DNA from: Goleter apudmare HA4340-LM2
GTDB taxonomy: Bacteria > Cyanobacteriota > Cyanobacteriia > Cyanobacteriales > Nostocaceae
NCBI GenBank assembly: GCA_019359495.1
Contig: JAHHHF010000112.1
Span: forward strand, 1-53,577
Direction of reading: 5' to 3'
Length of the DNA: 53,577 nt
Part shown: positions 35,242 through 44,583 of the stretch, piece after piece
How the letters are laid out: every line of letters begins with the position of its first letter
Position numbering within the stretch: the first letter of the stretch is position 1
Program-made: the position numbers and the translations under genes
The notes under the pieces: model-generated
Database searches by the model: none
Told to the model about the DNA's origin: nothing
The model's input: only the letters and a program-made list of their open reading frames with translations

Positions 35242-35985
35242 TTACTCCACAACTGTTGTTGTAGCTCCCTCATTGGATGCAGGTAGACTGGGCAATTCCA
35301 GACAGTATCCCGCGCCGTATACTGTCTTGATGTAACGGGGGTGGCGGGGGTCTGGTTCTAGTTTGGTTCTCAGATGGCGGATGTGTACTCGAATCGTTTC
35401 AATGTCATCATCTGGATCGTAGCCCCAAACTTCTCTGAGGATTTCGCTAGGGGAAACTGTCTGTCCGTGGCGCTGGAGTAAGCAGTGGAGTAGCTCAAAC
35501 TCCAAATGAGTCAGTTTCACCGTTTCATGAAACCAGATGGCCTCAAATCTTTCGGGAACAAGGGTGAGCGGGCCATAATTCAGAATCTCACTGTGCTTTG
35601 CTGCTTGGGGAATGCGATCAGTACGCCGCAGTAATGCTCGTACCCGTGCTAGCAATTCTTCCACTTCAAAGGGCTTGGTGAGGTAGTCATCTGCGCCAGC
35701 ATTAAAGCCTTCCACTTTATCTTGGGTTTGGCTTAACGCTGTCAACATCAATACGGGAATCTCAGATGTGCGTTCATCCCGACGTAGGCGTTGACAAACG
35801 GTAAATCCATCCACCCTCGGCAACATAAGATCGAGCATGATCAGGTCTGGCTGTAGTTGGAGAGCCAAGGCCTGACCTTTGATCCCATCTTCTGCTTGAC
35901 TAACATCGTAGCCAGCCATTTCCAAGTTGACGGCAACGAGTTCTGAAATTGCTGGGTCATCGTCTATGACAAGAATCCTCGGCAT
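35242..35985 (-). CDS. rpaA: RpaA, OmpR-type response regulator of circadian output
   Basis: The 247-residue protein is closely similar to cyanobacterial RpaA. The receiver has the acidic pocket VIDDDPAI, phospho-acceptor Asp52 in [12 protein letters not shown] and the Lys in [10 protein letters not shown]. The winged-helix OmpR domain includes [20 protein letters not shown] and [20 protein letters not shown]. RpaA receives phosphate from SasA and is dephosphorylated through CikA; it drives clock-controlled genes. No sasA, cikA or kai gene is in the window. The gene stands alone. Confidence 0.93.
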   Translation of the reverse strand: MPRILVIDDDPAISELVAVNLEMAGYDVSQAEDGIKGQALALQLQPDLIMLDLMLPRVDGFTVCQRLRRDERTSEIPVLMLTALSQTQDKVEGFNAGADDYLTKPFEVEELLARVRALLRRTDRIPQAAKHSEILNYGPLTLVPERFEAIWFHETVKLTHLEFELLHCLLQRHGQTVSPSEILREVWGYDPDDDIETIRVHIRHLRTKLEPDPRHPRYIKTVYGAGYCLELPSLPASNEGATTTVVE

Positions 35986-36139
35986 TCTTAAAAAATTATT
36001 GCTACTTAGTTAAGGATAAATAAGAACCTTTGGTAGATACAAAGATTGCTGTATTGATTATAAAAAAGATTTTAAATATAACATAAACCTTAAAATAAAT
36101 AATTGTGGAATCTTCCCTAAAGTACACGAAATTCTTCAT

Positions 36140-37195
36140 ATGATGTGTTACGCACCCTACAATCCGGTTCCTTGGTTACAAAATGGCGTAGCCATGACCG
36201 TCTACACGGCTTTATGGGGAAGACGTTACTGGCAAAGCACAACCCAACACCCGGAGCCGCCCTATCACAAAACTGTCTTGAATGGCGCCCAAGGCGTGCC
36301 GATTTTTAGCTGGCTTGCCATACCTGAAAACCCTCGCGGCACAATTATTGGCACTTATGGGATTACAGGAGAATTAGAACATGAATGGTTCTTGAGATTG
36401 TTGGGGCGGAAAGCTTATGCTCAAGGGTATGCAGTGTTGTTGTTTGATTGGCGTGCTCACGGTAAAACGGCTGAGTTGTCGCCGACGTTGACTTCCGATG
36501 GCTTGTATGAGGGGGAAGACTTTGTCCGCATCACCGCCGCCGCCGCCGCGATGGGGTGTCCAGGCAAATTTTGGTTTGTGGGGTTTTCTTTAGGTGGGCA
36601 GTTAGCGCTATGGGCGCTGAAAGCTGCGGCTGACTTTGCCAGAAGTGATGAGGATTTAGGGATAAAATACAAAGATATTGGCGGTGGCGTGGTGATTTGC
36701 CCAAGTTTAGATTCATTGCGATCGCTATCTTATCTGGTTAAAGACCCCGTGGGCAGATATTTAGAAGCGGGAATCGTCCGGAAGTTGAAACAACTGGCGT
36801 GGCGAATTCATGATACACACCCAGGCAGTCTTGACCCGGCTGCTATTAAAAGAGCCAACAGTATCTGGGCGTTTGACCACGAACTAGTCATTGAGCGATT
36901 AGGTTTTTCTTCAGTAGATGCATATTACAAAGCTAGCAGTGCTTTACAGGTGTTGCCGCAAATCGAAAAGCCCACCTTAATCATCTACGCTGCCGATGAC
37001 CCATTTTTTCATCCAGAAATCATACCTGATTTGCAAGCTGCCTGTAAGAGCAATTCATCTCTAGATTTAATCCTGACCCGTTACGGTGGTCATATTGGCT
37101 ATTTGAGCAGCAAAAAAGATCAGCGCCATATAGAAGATCCTGACCCTTGGTGGGCTTGGAATCGGACTTTACAATGGCTTGAGAAACAGGCTTAA
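36140..37195 (+). CDS. alpha/beta-fold hydrolase (YheT/EMB8-like)
   Basis: The 351-residue protein has a full alpha/beta-hydrolase triad: nucleophile Ser150 in FVGFSLGG, an Asp at 286-287 in YAADDPFF and His318 in RYGGHIGYLS. The front part holds the cap-like segment GTYGITGELEHEWFLRLLGR and VLLFDWRAHGKT. It is similar in shape to the EMB8/YheT esterase group; substrate is unknown. No signal peptide. It diverges from rpaA over a 154-base AT-rich gap. Confidence 0.85.
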   Translation: MMCYAPYNPVPWLQNGVAMTVYTALWGRRYWQSTTQHPEPPYHKTVLNGAQGVPIFSWLAIPENPRGTIIGTYGITGELEHEWFLRLLGRKAYAQGYAVLLFDWRAHGKTAELSPTLTSDGLYEGEDFVRITAAAAAMGCPGKFWFVGFSLGGQLALWALKAAADFARSDEDLGIKYKDIGGGVVICPSLDSLRSLSYLVKDPVGRYLEAGIVRKLKQLAWRIHDTHPGSLDPAAIKRANSIWAFDHELVIERLGFSSVDAYYKASSALQVLPQIEKPTLIIYAADDPFFHPEIIPDLQAACKSNSSLDLILTRYGGHIGYLSSKKDQRHIEDPDPWWAWNRTLQWLEKQA

Positions 37196-37359
37196 ATGAG
37201 GAAGGGGAACAGGGGGAGCCAGTGAATATTCTTCCTCATCCCGCCATTCCCCATTCCGTTAAAGGTGAACCTTAAATTAAAAAATTAGTCTTTATTATTA
37301 AAACCTCAAGCTCACAGCTATCATATGAGAGCTTGATATCCGATAGCTAAAAACTCAAG

Positions 37360-37986
37360 ATGGATCTTGGCGATTGTTACCGTTTATTGGGTTTACGGTC
37401 GGGAGCGTCTTTTGCTGACATCAAAACGTCTTATCGACGGCTGGCGCAGCAATATCATCCCGATACAAATCCAGATGACAAAAAAGCTAAAGATAAGTTT
37501 ATTGCCTTGACAGAGGCTTACAAACTGCTGCTGACGGTTGTACCGCCAGAGGAAACGGTGCTGCGGTCAGGTCGATCGCCTGCGTCTTGGTATGATGACG
37601 CCCAGGTATCGCCCCAGGAGACAGCACCAGCTACAAAAGTCAAAACCCCCACCAGACCACCCACACCAAAGCCGCCGCATTTGGCAGAAATAGAACAACG
37701 GCTGAAGTGGAAGACTTATGAACAGTTGCAGCGATTTTTGCAAGACAGAAGGTTTCCCCAAGCGATCGCTTTGGTGGAAGCGTTAGCAGATCGTTTACCA
37801 GCAGATGCAGAAGTGCGCCAATGGCAAGCGATCGCCTATCAAATTTGGGCACGGGCGCTGATTGGTCAAAACCAACTGCTCAAAGCCAGGATATATCTTA
37901 AAAAAGCCCTGAAAACAGACCCCCACAACAAAACTCTCTGGAACGAAATCCAGCGCGATTTCCAGCGTTTGGAACAAATTTTTTAA
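37360..37986 (+). CDS. J-domain protein with C-terminal TPR-like region
   Basis: The 208-residue protein has an N-terminal J domain (CYRLLGLRSGASFADIKTSY, HPD in QQYHPDTNPDDK) that should stimulate an Hsp70. A Pro/Thr-rich linker follows at about 85-105 (TKVKTPTRPPTPKPPHL). The C-terminal 100 residues are helical with TPR-like repeats (IALVEALADRLPADAEVRQW, KARIYLKKALKTDPHNKTLW). There is no Gly/Phe or zinc region, so it is a type C (type III) J protein. Its partner and client are unknown. Confidence 0.9.
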   Translation: MDLGDCYRLLGLRSGASFADIKTSYRRLAQQYHPDTNPDDKKAKDKFIALTEAYKLLLTVVPPEETVLRSGRSPASWYDDAQVSPQETAPATKVKTPTRPPTPKPPHLAEIEQRLKWKTYEQLQRFLQDRRFPQAIALVEALADRLPADAEVRQWQAIAYQIWARALIGQNQLLKARIYLKKALKTDPHNKTLWNEIQRDFQRLEQIF

Positions 37987-38119
37987 AGCGGCAACTTTAC
38001 CAAAACTTTATTTATTCAGTGCAATTGCTGAGGTTTTGTTGAGACTGTTCCCCAGTTCAAGTAATATTACTGTGAGTATGCTATTTGTTAATTGCTTTCT
38101 CACATTAATCACAAGCTAA

Positions 38120-38599
38120 ATGCTGCACCGTTTAGTCATTTACTCTGCTGTTCTCTTCACCAGCACCGTTGCTTTCACACCCGCCGTTCTTGCAGAAAGT
38201 GTTGACATCCTCTTCACTGGTGTTGTTCACGATTACGCCGCTTTGAGCGTTTCTAATCTGGGGCAAATTTCACCGATTGTGTCTAGTGCGGAAAAAAGTG
38301 CAAGTAAGTCTACTTCCGTAATTCCCGCAAGTTTGAGCGTAGAGTCTAGTACATCTGCTCAAATTAGCATTTCTTCACCTCAGTTAGTCTCTGGCTCTAA
38401 CCTCAAGTCATTAGATTTGCAACCCACAGCCGCTTTAAGAATTGGTTTAACTGAGGTGACAAGTGATGCGAGTAATGACAGTATCAGCTTATCTGCGGGT
38501 GCAACTGATTTAGAGTTGGATTTGTTGACAGGAAAATCAGCAGACCTCACACCAGGGGCTGATACTTACCTTGTGATAGTCACCGTGACCAGTAACTGA
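38120..38599 (+). CDS. secreted subunit-like protein 1 of the chaperone-usher locus
   Basis: The 159-residue protein starts with a signal peptide (AVLFTSTVAFTPAVLA, cleavage before ESVDI). The mature part is Ser/Thr-rich with alternating beta strands and ends PGADTYLVIVTVTSN, a beta strand like the C-termini of the two following small proteins. It has no cysteine, unlike those two. The shape fits a pilin-like subunit that completes folding by donor strands, but it is divergent and the call rests on context and its C-terminus. It is ~700 bases from the next subunit gene. Confidence 0.6.
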   Translation: MLHRLVIYSAVLFTSTVAFTPAVLAESVDILFTGVVHDYAALSVSNLGQISPIVSSAEKSASKSTSVIPASLSVESSTSAQISISSPQLVSGSNLKSLDLQPTAALRIGLTEVTSDASNDSISLSAGATDLELDLLTGKSADLTPGADTYLVIVTVTSN

Positions 38600-39283
38600 T
38601 CATTGGTGTCAACTTAGCGTAAAGTCCATGCCCCGCGAGGAAATTAATTTCCTTGCTCATAGCTGAAGTCATCTGTACACCAAGTGTTTCCGTACCCCTA
38701 CGGGGAAGCAAGCTACGCGTAGCGGCGATCTCAAGAGAAGGGTAGATGGCTATAATATCACCCAAAATTCTCAGTCTACTTCAGTAGACTTGAGCTATTA
38801 GGCAGAGAATTCATTCTCTGCTGGGTGAGGAGGGCAAGTGTTAAGCTATTTTTAGCTTAAGTTGAGTTGACACCAATAAACATTGTTGTGGACATGATAT
38901 GACAGTAAAAACCCGGAAAGTAGACATAAATTGCCAGGGATATTACTGAGATTCCTAATATATATATAATTTTTTCAAATAATTATTTTTTGTTTCAGTA
39001 TCTTGCAGCATTTTGACAAGCCTTTAAATTTTGGGTGTTGATACTGAAGCCTTTGTGATTTTGGATAGTTAATCTGTATCTAGGTTTGGTTGTTAGTCAA
39101 ATCAAGTTGAATAACATGGTGTTTTAGTTATTCAACTTAGTTAAACACAAAGTGCAGATTGGTATTTCTAATCAAGATTTAGCCAATGCTGTTAATTTCT
39201 GAATGTCGCTATTAGAGCCTAACCTGTTTGCTGGTTGTGCGTTCGATTTAAAAAAATTCATTGAGATTAGTGAGGAATTGATT
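38600..39283. other. intergenic region with dispersed repeats
   Basis: The first ~230 bases carry repeat copy 2 (listed separately). The rest is AT-rich, with TATATATATAA near 38960, and should contain the promoter of the second subunit. No gene is seen. Confidence 0.45.
38627..38830. repeat. dispersed intergenic repeat, copy 2 (AGGAAATTAATTTCCT core)
   Basis: AGGAAATTAATTTCCTTGCT then CATAGCTGAAGTCATCT match 17228-17265. This copy has a ~75-base insert that includes TACCCCTACGGGGAAGC and the palindrome-like GCTACGCGTAGC, and it continues to a right end with AGTCTACTTCAGTAGACT. Confidence 0.65.
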
Positions 39284-39766
39284 ATGTTGCGTCGCGCTTT
39301 ATTTGTTTCCGCTTTGATGTTGGTTGGTACTGTTGGTTTTAGTTCTAGTGCTAAGGCTGCCGATGCTGAAATCCCATTCTCTGCAACTGTAGTTGCTAAC
39401 TGCTCTTTTAATGATATTGTTGCAGGAACCTTAGAGCCTAATGCTTCTAATAATCAGTTAGTAACGTTAGCACCTGGTACTGTTAACCTGCTTTGTAGTG
39501 GTGATGCAGATGTTAGTGTTGTAAAACCTGTCCAAGATACTGGTGATACTGTTATTGGTCCTGCTACTAATCTTTTTGCATCAGTCACAGATGGTACAAA
39601 CACTAACGATACTGACACGAACACTACACCAATTAATTTAGCCGCAACAGCATTCTCTAGTGGGACTACACCAGTGGCATTGACCGTAAGAATGACAGCA
39701 GGAGATGGCTTTTTCCCTGCGTCAACTTACAACTACGTAGTTACTGTAACTGCTGCGCCTAAATAG
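39284..39766 (+). CDS. secreted subunit-like protein 2 (spore coat U/CsuA-like)
   Basis: The ATG at 39284 has GAGG eight bases before it and begins the signal peptide (MLRRALFVSALMLVGTVGFS, cleavage after AKA), giving 160 residues. The mature part starts ADAEIPFSATVVANCSFNDI and has a cysteine pair (NCSF and LLCSGD) that could form the disulfide typical of SCPU-type fimbrial subunits. The end STYNYVVTVTAAPK fits the final strand. A long open frame from 39203 would add an N-terminus without signal character. A terminator-like hairpin follows. Confidence 0.75.
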   Translation: MLRRALFVSALMLVGTVGFSSSAKAADAEIPFSATVVANCSFNDIVAGTLEPNASNNQLVTLAPGTVNLLCSGDADVSVVKPVQDTGDTVIGPATNLFASVTDGTNTNDTDTNTTPINLAATAFSSGTTPVALTVRMTAGDGFFPASTYNYVVTVTAAPK

Positions 39767-39829
39767 GTTCTTACTTTGCAGATCAAAGCAATATAAAGTT
39801 GCTATTGCTTGAAAAAATTTTCTAAATCT

Positions 39830-39871
39830 CTTGCCGCTATCAACTACAGCAATTAGCGGCAAGAAATTTTT
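39830..39871 (+). terminator. intrinsic terminator after subunit 2
   Basis: CTTGCCGCTA pairs with TAGCGGCAAG around a 14-base loop, followed by AAATTTTTCT. It lies 64 bases after the subunit 2 stop and would end or attenuate the transcript before subunit 3. Confidence 0.7.
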
Positions 39872-40028
39872 CTATTACTGGTCTGGTATAAAAAATTTAC
39901 TGACGGTGTAGTGTATGTTAGTGCTAGAAGTATTGCAGCCTATCAAACCCTACAAGGCAAGAAATTTTTCCAGACAAAAAGAGTAATCACCAGACTATTA
40001 GATATGTTGACTTTGTGAGACATAAGAA

Positions 40029-40514
40029 ATGATTTCTCATTTTTGCTTCTACCAAATGCCTTTGTCCGGTAAAAATTTAGGACATAAGCTATTAATAATC
40101 TTGGTTACATTAATAGCTTATTTAGTTCTAGCTCCCAATGCATCAGCTGAGGAAGTCTGCACATTTTCACCACCTCCCAACGGTGGATTAGAGCCTAAGG
40201 GATCACCTCTACCAACACAGCTAATCAGTACTAGTTCACCTGAATTCGCTGTTTCCGTTACTGTTACCTGCACCAAGTCTGCTACATTAACAGTGCTTCC
40301 TCTAACTCAGGCTGAGGGACCTTCAAATTCTGGATCATCTGCTGTGGCGACTGTAGCAAGTCCTTTTGGTTCTACTAGCTCTAATGGCGGTACTTCCATA
40401 AATTTACCTCTGGGAGCAACACCTCTGGAAATCAATCTTGAGGTAAACAACAATAGTGTTCCTTTAAAAGCAGGCAACTATAAATACATTGTGCGATTAA
40501 AAACTACGCCTTAG
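40029..40514 (+). CDS. secreted subunit-like protein 3 of the chaperone-usher locus
   Basis: The 161-residue protein has a signal peptide (LLIILVTLIAYLVLAPNASA, cleavage before EEVC). The start may be the first ATG or the one at 40056. The mature part has two cysteines (EEVCTFSPP and VTVTCTKSAT) and ends AGNYKYIVRLKTTP, the same type of last strand as in the other two subunits. It is only 11 bases before the chaperone gene, so the two are one operon. Subunit identity is inferred from size, cysteine layout, ending and context. Confidence 0.7.
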   Translation: MISHFCFYQMPLSGKNLGHKLLIILVTLIAYLVLAPNASAEEVCTFSPPPNGGLEPKGSPLPTQLISTSSPEFAVSVTVTCTKSATLTVLPLTQAEGPSNSGSSAVATVASPFGSTSSNGGTSINLPLGATPLEINLEVNNNSVPLKAGNYKYIVRLKTTP

Positions 40515-40525
40515 TTGATTTAAAT

Positions 40526-41440
40526 ATGAATAAATTAACTTTTGGGTGTCAACAAAACAGAATTACCAAATGTCTTTTTTTCAGGGGTGTTAACCAAGTG
40601 TCTTTCCTATCAAAAACAATTTTTGCTTTAGCTTTATCTACGCTGTTTTTACTTCCTAGTGCTGCTAAAGCGCAAGTAAAGGTTTCACCACTGGTGATTG
40701 AAGCTAAGACAGAACGCGGACAAGCTCAAGGTTTGATTTCTATTACAAATTTAAGCGATACACCTTCTCGCGTTCGGGTTTATGCTGAACCTTTCACCTA
40801 TAAACGTGATACGGGATTTGAAACTTTGCCTAAAAATAGTCCCAATAACCTCACGCCTTATTTACAATTCTCGCCGCGTGAGTTGACTATTCAACCAGGT
40901 CAAACTCGGCGGATACGAGCAATTACTCGTCTAGCTCCCAATTTACCAGAGGGTGAATATAGAGCTGTAGTATTTAATGAAACCCTAACAGAAAGAAAGG
41001 ATAGTACTGGTAAAATCGTTACTTTAGCAACTCGTATCGGTGTAACTGTCTACGTAGCTAAAGGTAAAGTTTCTCCTAATTTAGTAATAGACAGTGCTAA
41101 TTTCGACCCGAAGCAAAAGAAAGTCCAGCTACTTGTTCGCAATACAGGTAAAGCTACCACGCGTCCTGGTGTATCTTGGAAAATCAGCCGTGGGGCAACT
41201 GTTGTCAAAACTGGTGAAATAGAATCTGCTTCTGTGATTGCAGAGAGCGATCGCAATATATCAATAAATTATCCTGGAAAGGATGATCAAGCTCTTGCTC
41301 CTGGTACTTATCAACTTAGTGGTGAGTTGCTATGGGGTGAGAATAATCAAAAGAAGTTGCCATTTAATCTGAGTTTTACAGTTCCTTCAAAACCTGTAAG
41401 TTCTGGGCAAAAATTACAAAATACTTTACGCAGACGGTAG
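40526..41440 (+). CDS. periplasmic pilus-assembly chaperone (PapD-like)
   Basis: The 304-residue protein has a signal peptide ending in AKAQ at about residue 49, after an extended basic start. The mature part begins VKVSPLVIEAKTERGQAQGL, the first immunoglobulin-like domain of PapD-type chaperones, with the signature ELTIQPGQTRRIRAITRL and PNLPEGEYRAVVFNETL, where a PapD chaperone has its subunit-binding strand. A second beta domain follows (KKVQLLVRNTGKATTRPGVS). It should bind and pass the small subunits to the usher. The usher gene follows after a 443-base repeat-bearing gap. Confidence 0.85.
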   Translation: MNKLTFGCQQNRITKCLFFRGVNQVSFLSKTIFALALSTLFLLPSAAKAQVKVSPLVIEAKTERGQAQGLISITNLSDTPSRVRVYAEPFTYKRDTGFETLPKNSPNNLTPYLQFSPRELTIQPGQTRRIRAITRLAPNLPEGEYRAVVFNETLTERKDSTGKIVTLATRIGVTVYVAKGKVSPNLVIDSANFDPKQKKVQLLVRNTGKATTRPGVSWKISRGATVVKTGEIESASVIAESDRNISINYPGKDDQALAPGTYQLSGELLWGENNQKKLPFNLSFTVPSKPVSSGQKLQNTLRRR

Positions 41441-41883
41441 TACAACCCTGGCGAATGGAATTCGCGGCTATACAGACAAAACCCACCTCCGTGGGTTTTA
41501 AATTTCTTGAGTCCACGCAGGCGGACTTAGTTTGTGTAGCTGTGATTTCTAATCGCTAGTTATATTTCAATACGCTTGGTGTTAATGGTGCTTCGTTCCC
41601 TCCTTTTTAAGGAGGGTTAGGGAGGATCAAGTCTTAACTGAACTGTATTGAGTTTTTTTTACAAAAATGAGATGTTCTCAATATCAACTACCGTAGATCC
41701 CCGACTTTTTTAAAAAAGTTGGGGATATTGCTTTTAACTATTTATACTTAGCAATTTTTCATACAAATAATCAGTAATACTGTTAATTTCCGGGTTGATT
41801 ATGGGAATGATAGCTTTGTAGAGATTTTTGCTGACAAAGTCTTTACGGATTAAAAAAATATTGCGTATATTTACGTTGAAACT
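41441..41883. other. intergenic region with hairpins between chaperone and usher genes
   Basis: It contains AACCCACCTCCGTGGGTT (hairpin at about 41489), the repeat-like CAGGCGGACTTAGTTTGTG, and a 30-base inverted repeat at 41697-41726. The region resembles dispersed Nostocales repeats, so the repeats probably inserted into a former operon. Confidence 0.5.
41697..41726. repeat. 30-base inverted repeat (ATCCCCGACTTTTTT arms)
   Basis: ATCCCCGACTTTTTT faces AAAAAAGTTGGGGAT with one G-T pair and no loop. It may stop transcription between the chaperone and usher genes or be a dispersed repeat. Confidence 0.7.
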
Positions 41884-44583
41884 GTGAGATACAAATTACA
41901 TATAATTTGCGGTTCCACATTAGCGGCGATCGCTTGCATCTACCAAATTATCCTGATCCCCGTGGGGGCTAATACGCCTGTTAATAATTCAGAAACATCG
42001 ATTTCTGAGACTCCAGAAGCTAATACACCAGCCGTGGTTTCAGAAACACCTCTAGCAGAGAATGCTGTCCCCCTACCAAAGGAATTAGCGGGTTTCGTGA
42101 CATTTCCTGTGGGTATTAACGTAGGTAAACGCAATATCAATTCCGGTGTCTTGGTGCGGGGTAAGGAAGATGGTTCCCAGGCGATTGATTTTGTCAAGTG
42201 GCTGGTGCCTTATGATGTTGTGATCAGGGCGTTAAAATTAACTGTCACTACTTTAGAAGATGGGCAATTAGAAATGCGATCGCCTGGGGTTGTGACTCGC
42301 ATCGATCCGAAGAAACTGCGTAGTGATCCAGAATTAGGTTTAGTGTTTTCCATTACAGAATTAAAACAACTGTTTGGGGTAGAAGCTGAATTTGATATTG
42401 CCGAATATGCGATCGTTTTAGATGTGCCTTGGTTCAATCAATCTAATCGGAGAATTGGGCAAGCTGAACCGCCCATTATATTAGATGGTTTGCCACGACT
42501 CCAACCAGGAAGATTCAATGTAGCAGCCGCAGAACAAAGGTTAAATGCTAGTGGTTCTGCAAGCAGAAATACAAATTTTGTCGGAGATTTCTTGGCGGTA
42601 GGGACAATTTTTGATGGTTCTTGGTTTATTCGTACCAATCAACCAGAGTTTGGCAATTTGCAAAGATGGCGACTCTCAGAAGCGCAGTTTCTCCGCCAAA
42701 CTAATTTTGCAGATTTATTTCTCGGTTCACAACCTACTTTTTGGCACAGTAGCAATTCTGGCAGTTATTGGGGTTTCACATACATTCAACGCCAGGGTTT
42801 TACACCACCACAAAATTATTATGCTGGGGCTTCAGATCCACGGCAAAGGCTACAATCAGGACAAATTGGACGCACAATTATTGGTAGGGCAGAACCTGGT
42901 AGTTTAGTCCGATTGGTAGAAGGTTTTGGCGAGCAAATTGTGGGGGAAGTGTTTGTTGATTCCTCTGGGATTTACCGCTTTGAAAATGTCAAGAGTGAGA
43001 ACCGGGGTTTTAACAGTAACTATCGCATTTTTGTCTATCCTGAAGGCAGACTAACAGCAGCCCCAGAAATTCGTGATGCAGCTTCTTCCATAGTACCGGG
43101 ACAAATTCCTACGGGTGCTACTGCTTGGGTGGCTTCTGGTGGCTTCCGCCGGGGATTTGCTAATTCTTTAAATGATAATTTTGTGGGTGGTTTTTCCGAT
43201 TTTCAAGGTGGAATTGCGGGACGTTGGGGTGCGTCGGAAAACCTGACGGTAGGTTTCGGTGGTGTGTATGACGAGTCTTTGAAAGGGCTGGCAGAATTAT
43301 TCTTCCGTCCCGGTAATTTCCCGTTGGAGGTAGCGGTTTCTGCGCTGGCGGGTAATGACTTAGATGTAATTTCCAGCGTCCGCTATCAACCAACGCGCAG
43401 CTTAACTGCGACATTTAATAGCGATCGCTTTTCTAATCGTTTTAATGTCAATTGGAATGTGTTTCGTGGTTTGAGTTTATTTGCTAGTACTGACAGTCGC
43501 AATCCCACATCTATAGGGTTCCAAACCAACTTTAGCAACAGAAATTTCTTTACCTTTGCCCGCGTCAGCCTAGATACAGAAAGTAACTTGCGTTGGAACT
43601 TGCTACAACGTCTCGGTAGATTGGAACTGAATCAGCGAGGTAACGAAATCGGTACGCTTTCGGAACTTAGTTATAACTTGTCTAAAGCTAGTGCTTTGAA
43701 TTTAGGACACTCACTACTAGTCAGCTATGACACCCGCAATCAAAATGGCGGTGATGACTTACTCACTATGGGTTGGCGGTATCGTTCACCAAGCAGGGCT
43801 AGCGATGGTAACTATCTCTGGGAAGCACAACTAGGCTATGGTATGGGTTCGCGGGGGAATGGTTTGGTGGCTTCTTTAGGGACAACCATAGTCCCTGGTT
43901 TATTGTTGCGGGGACGTTATCAAGGCGTGTCGCTGACTTCCGATGAGTCATCGTTCAGTGTAGATTTAGTGTCTAGTTTAAACTTCCAAGATGGTTTGAG
44001 TCCAGGCGATCGCCGTGCTAACTACTTACGTACTCAAGGCGGTTTATTGATCAAGTCCTTTATGGATCGGAATAATAACGGTAAACACGACCAAGGGGAA
44101 GAATTCTACACAGACAAAGAAGGGGCAATGTTGATAGTCAACAACAAACCCATTAAATCTTTACGTCCAGAAACAGAAAGCGATCGTACTAAAATACGTC
44201 TAGCACCTGGAACATACCGCCTGGATATCGATCCCGCAGGTTTTCCTCCTGATTGGCAAGCAGAAACTGATGCTTTAGCTGTTGACGTAGTTGCTGGTAG
44301 CTATACCACCGTTATGATACCACTGACACAAGCTTACAGTTTTTCTGGTGTGGTGACAGACCCTCAAGGTAATGCCCTTGCAGGCGTGAGAGTAGAAGCC
44401 ATGCAATCAGGTACAAGCAAACGCCGTTTTTCAGTCACCAATACTGCTGGGGTTTACTATTTAGAAGGCTTGCAACAGGGTGAATACACACTACTGGTGA
44501 ATGGCAAATCTACGCAAAACATCAAACTAGATACTTCTTCAGAAGCTTACCAAGAACTTCACCTCAAGCAAGTCCAGAAATAG
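41884..44583 (+). CDS. usher-like outer-membrane assembly protein
   Basis: The 899-residue protein starts with GTG and has a hydrophobic N-terminus (LHIICGSTLAAIACIYQI) as export signal. Residues about 70-190 form a periplasmic domain, followed by a long beta-barrel-like region with many alternating strands (GFTYIQRQGFTPPQNYYAGA, LNQRGNEIGTLSELSYNL). Near 710-725 is MDRNNNGKHDQGE, a calcium-loop-like motif seen near usher C-termini. The last 85 residues form a carboxypeptidase-regulatory-like domain (FSGVVTDPQGNALAGVRVEA). Its role would be to secrete and assemble subunits passed by the chaperone. It is divergent from classical PapC, so the call rests on layout and context. Confidence 0.78.
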   Translation: MRYKLHIICGSTLAAIACIYQIILIPVGANTPVNNSETSISETPEANTPAVVSETPLAENAVPLPKELAGFVTFPVGINVGKRNINSGVLVRGKEDGSQAIDFVKWLVPYDVVIRALKLTVTTLEDGQLEMRSPGVVTRIDPKKLRSDPELGLVFSITELKQLFGVEAEFDIAEYAIVLDVPWFNQSNRRIGQAEPPIILDGLPRLQPGRFNVAAAEQRLNASGSASRNTNFVGDFLAVGTIFDGSWFIRTNQPEFGNLQRWRLSEAQFLRQTNFADLFLGSQPTFWHSSNSGSYWGFTYIQRQGFTPPQNYYAGASDPRQRLQSGQIGRTIIGRAEPGSLVRLVEGFGEQIVGEVFVDSSGIYRFENVKSENRGFNSNYRIFVYPEGRLTAAPEIRDAASSIVPGQIPTGATAWVASGGFRRGFANSLNDNFVGGFSDFQGGIAGRWGASENLTVGFGGVYDESLKGLAELFFRPGNFPLEVAVSALAGNDLDVISSVRYQPTRSLTATFNSDRFSNRFNVNWNVFRGLSLFASTDSRNPTSIGFQTNFSNRNFFTFARVSLDTESNLRWNLLQRLGRLELNQRGNEIGTLSELSYNLSKASALNLGHSLLVSYDTRNQNGGDDLLTMGWRYRSPSRASDGNYLWEAQLGYGMGSRGNGLVASLGTTIVPGLLLRGRYQGVSLTSDESSFSVDLVSSLNFQDGLSPGDRRANYLRTQGGLLIKSFMDRNNNGKHDQGEEFYTDKEGAMLIVNNKPIKSLRPETESDRTKIRLAPGTYRLDIDPAGFPPDWQAETDALAVDVVAGSYTTVMIPLTQAYSFSGVVTDPQGNALAGVRVEAMQSGTSKRRFSVTNTAGVYYLEGLQQGEYTLLVNGKSTQNIKLDTSSEAYQELHLKQVQK

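Noticed and set aside
42611-42907. Open frames overlapping the usher-like gene
   Set aside because: They are shadows of the long real frame and show no features of their own.
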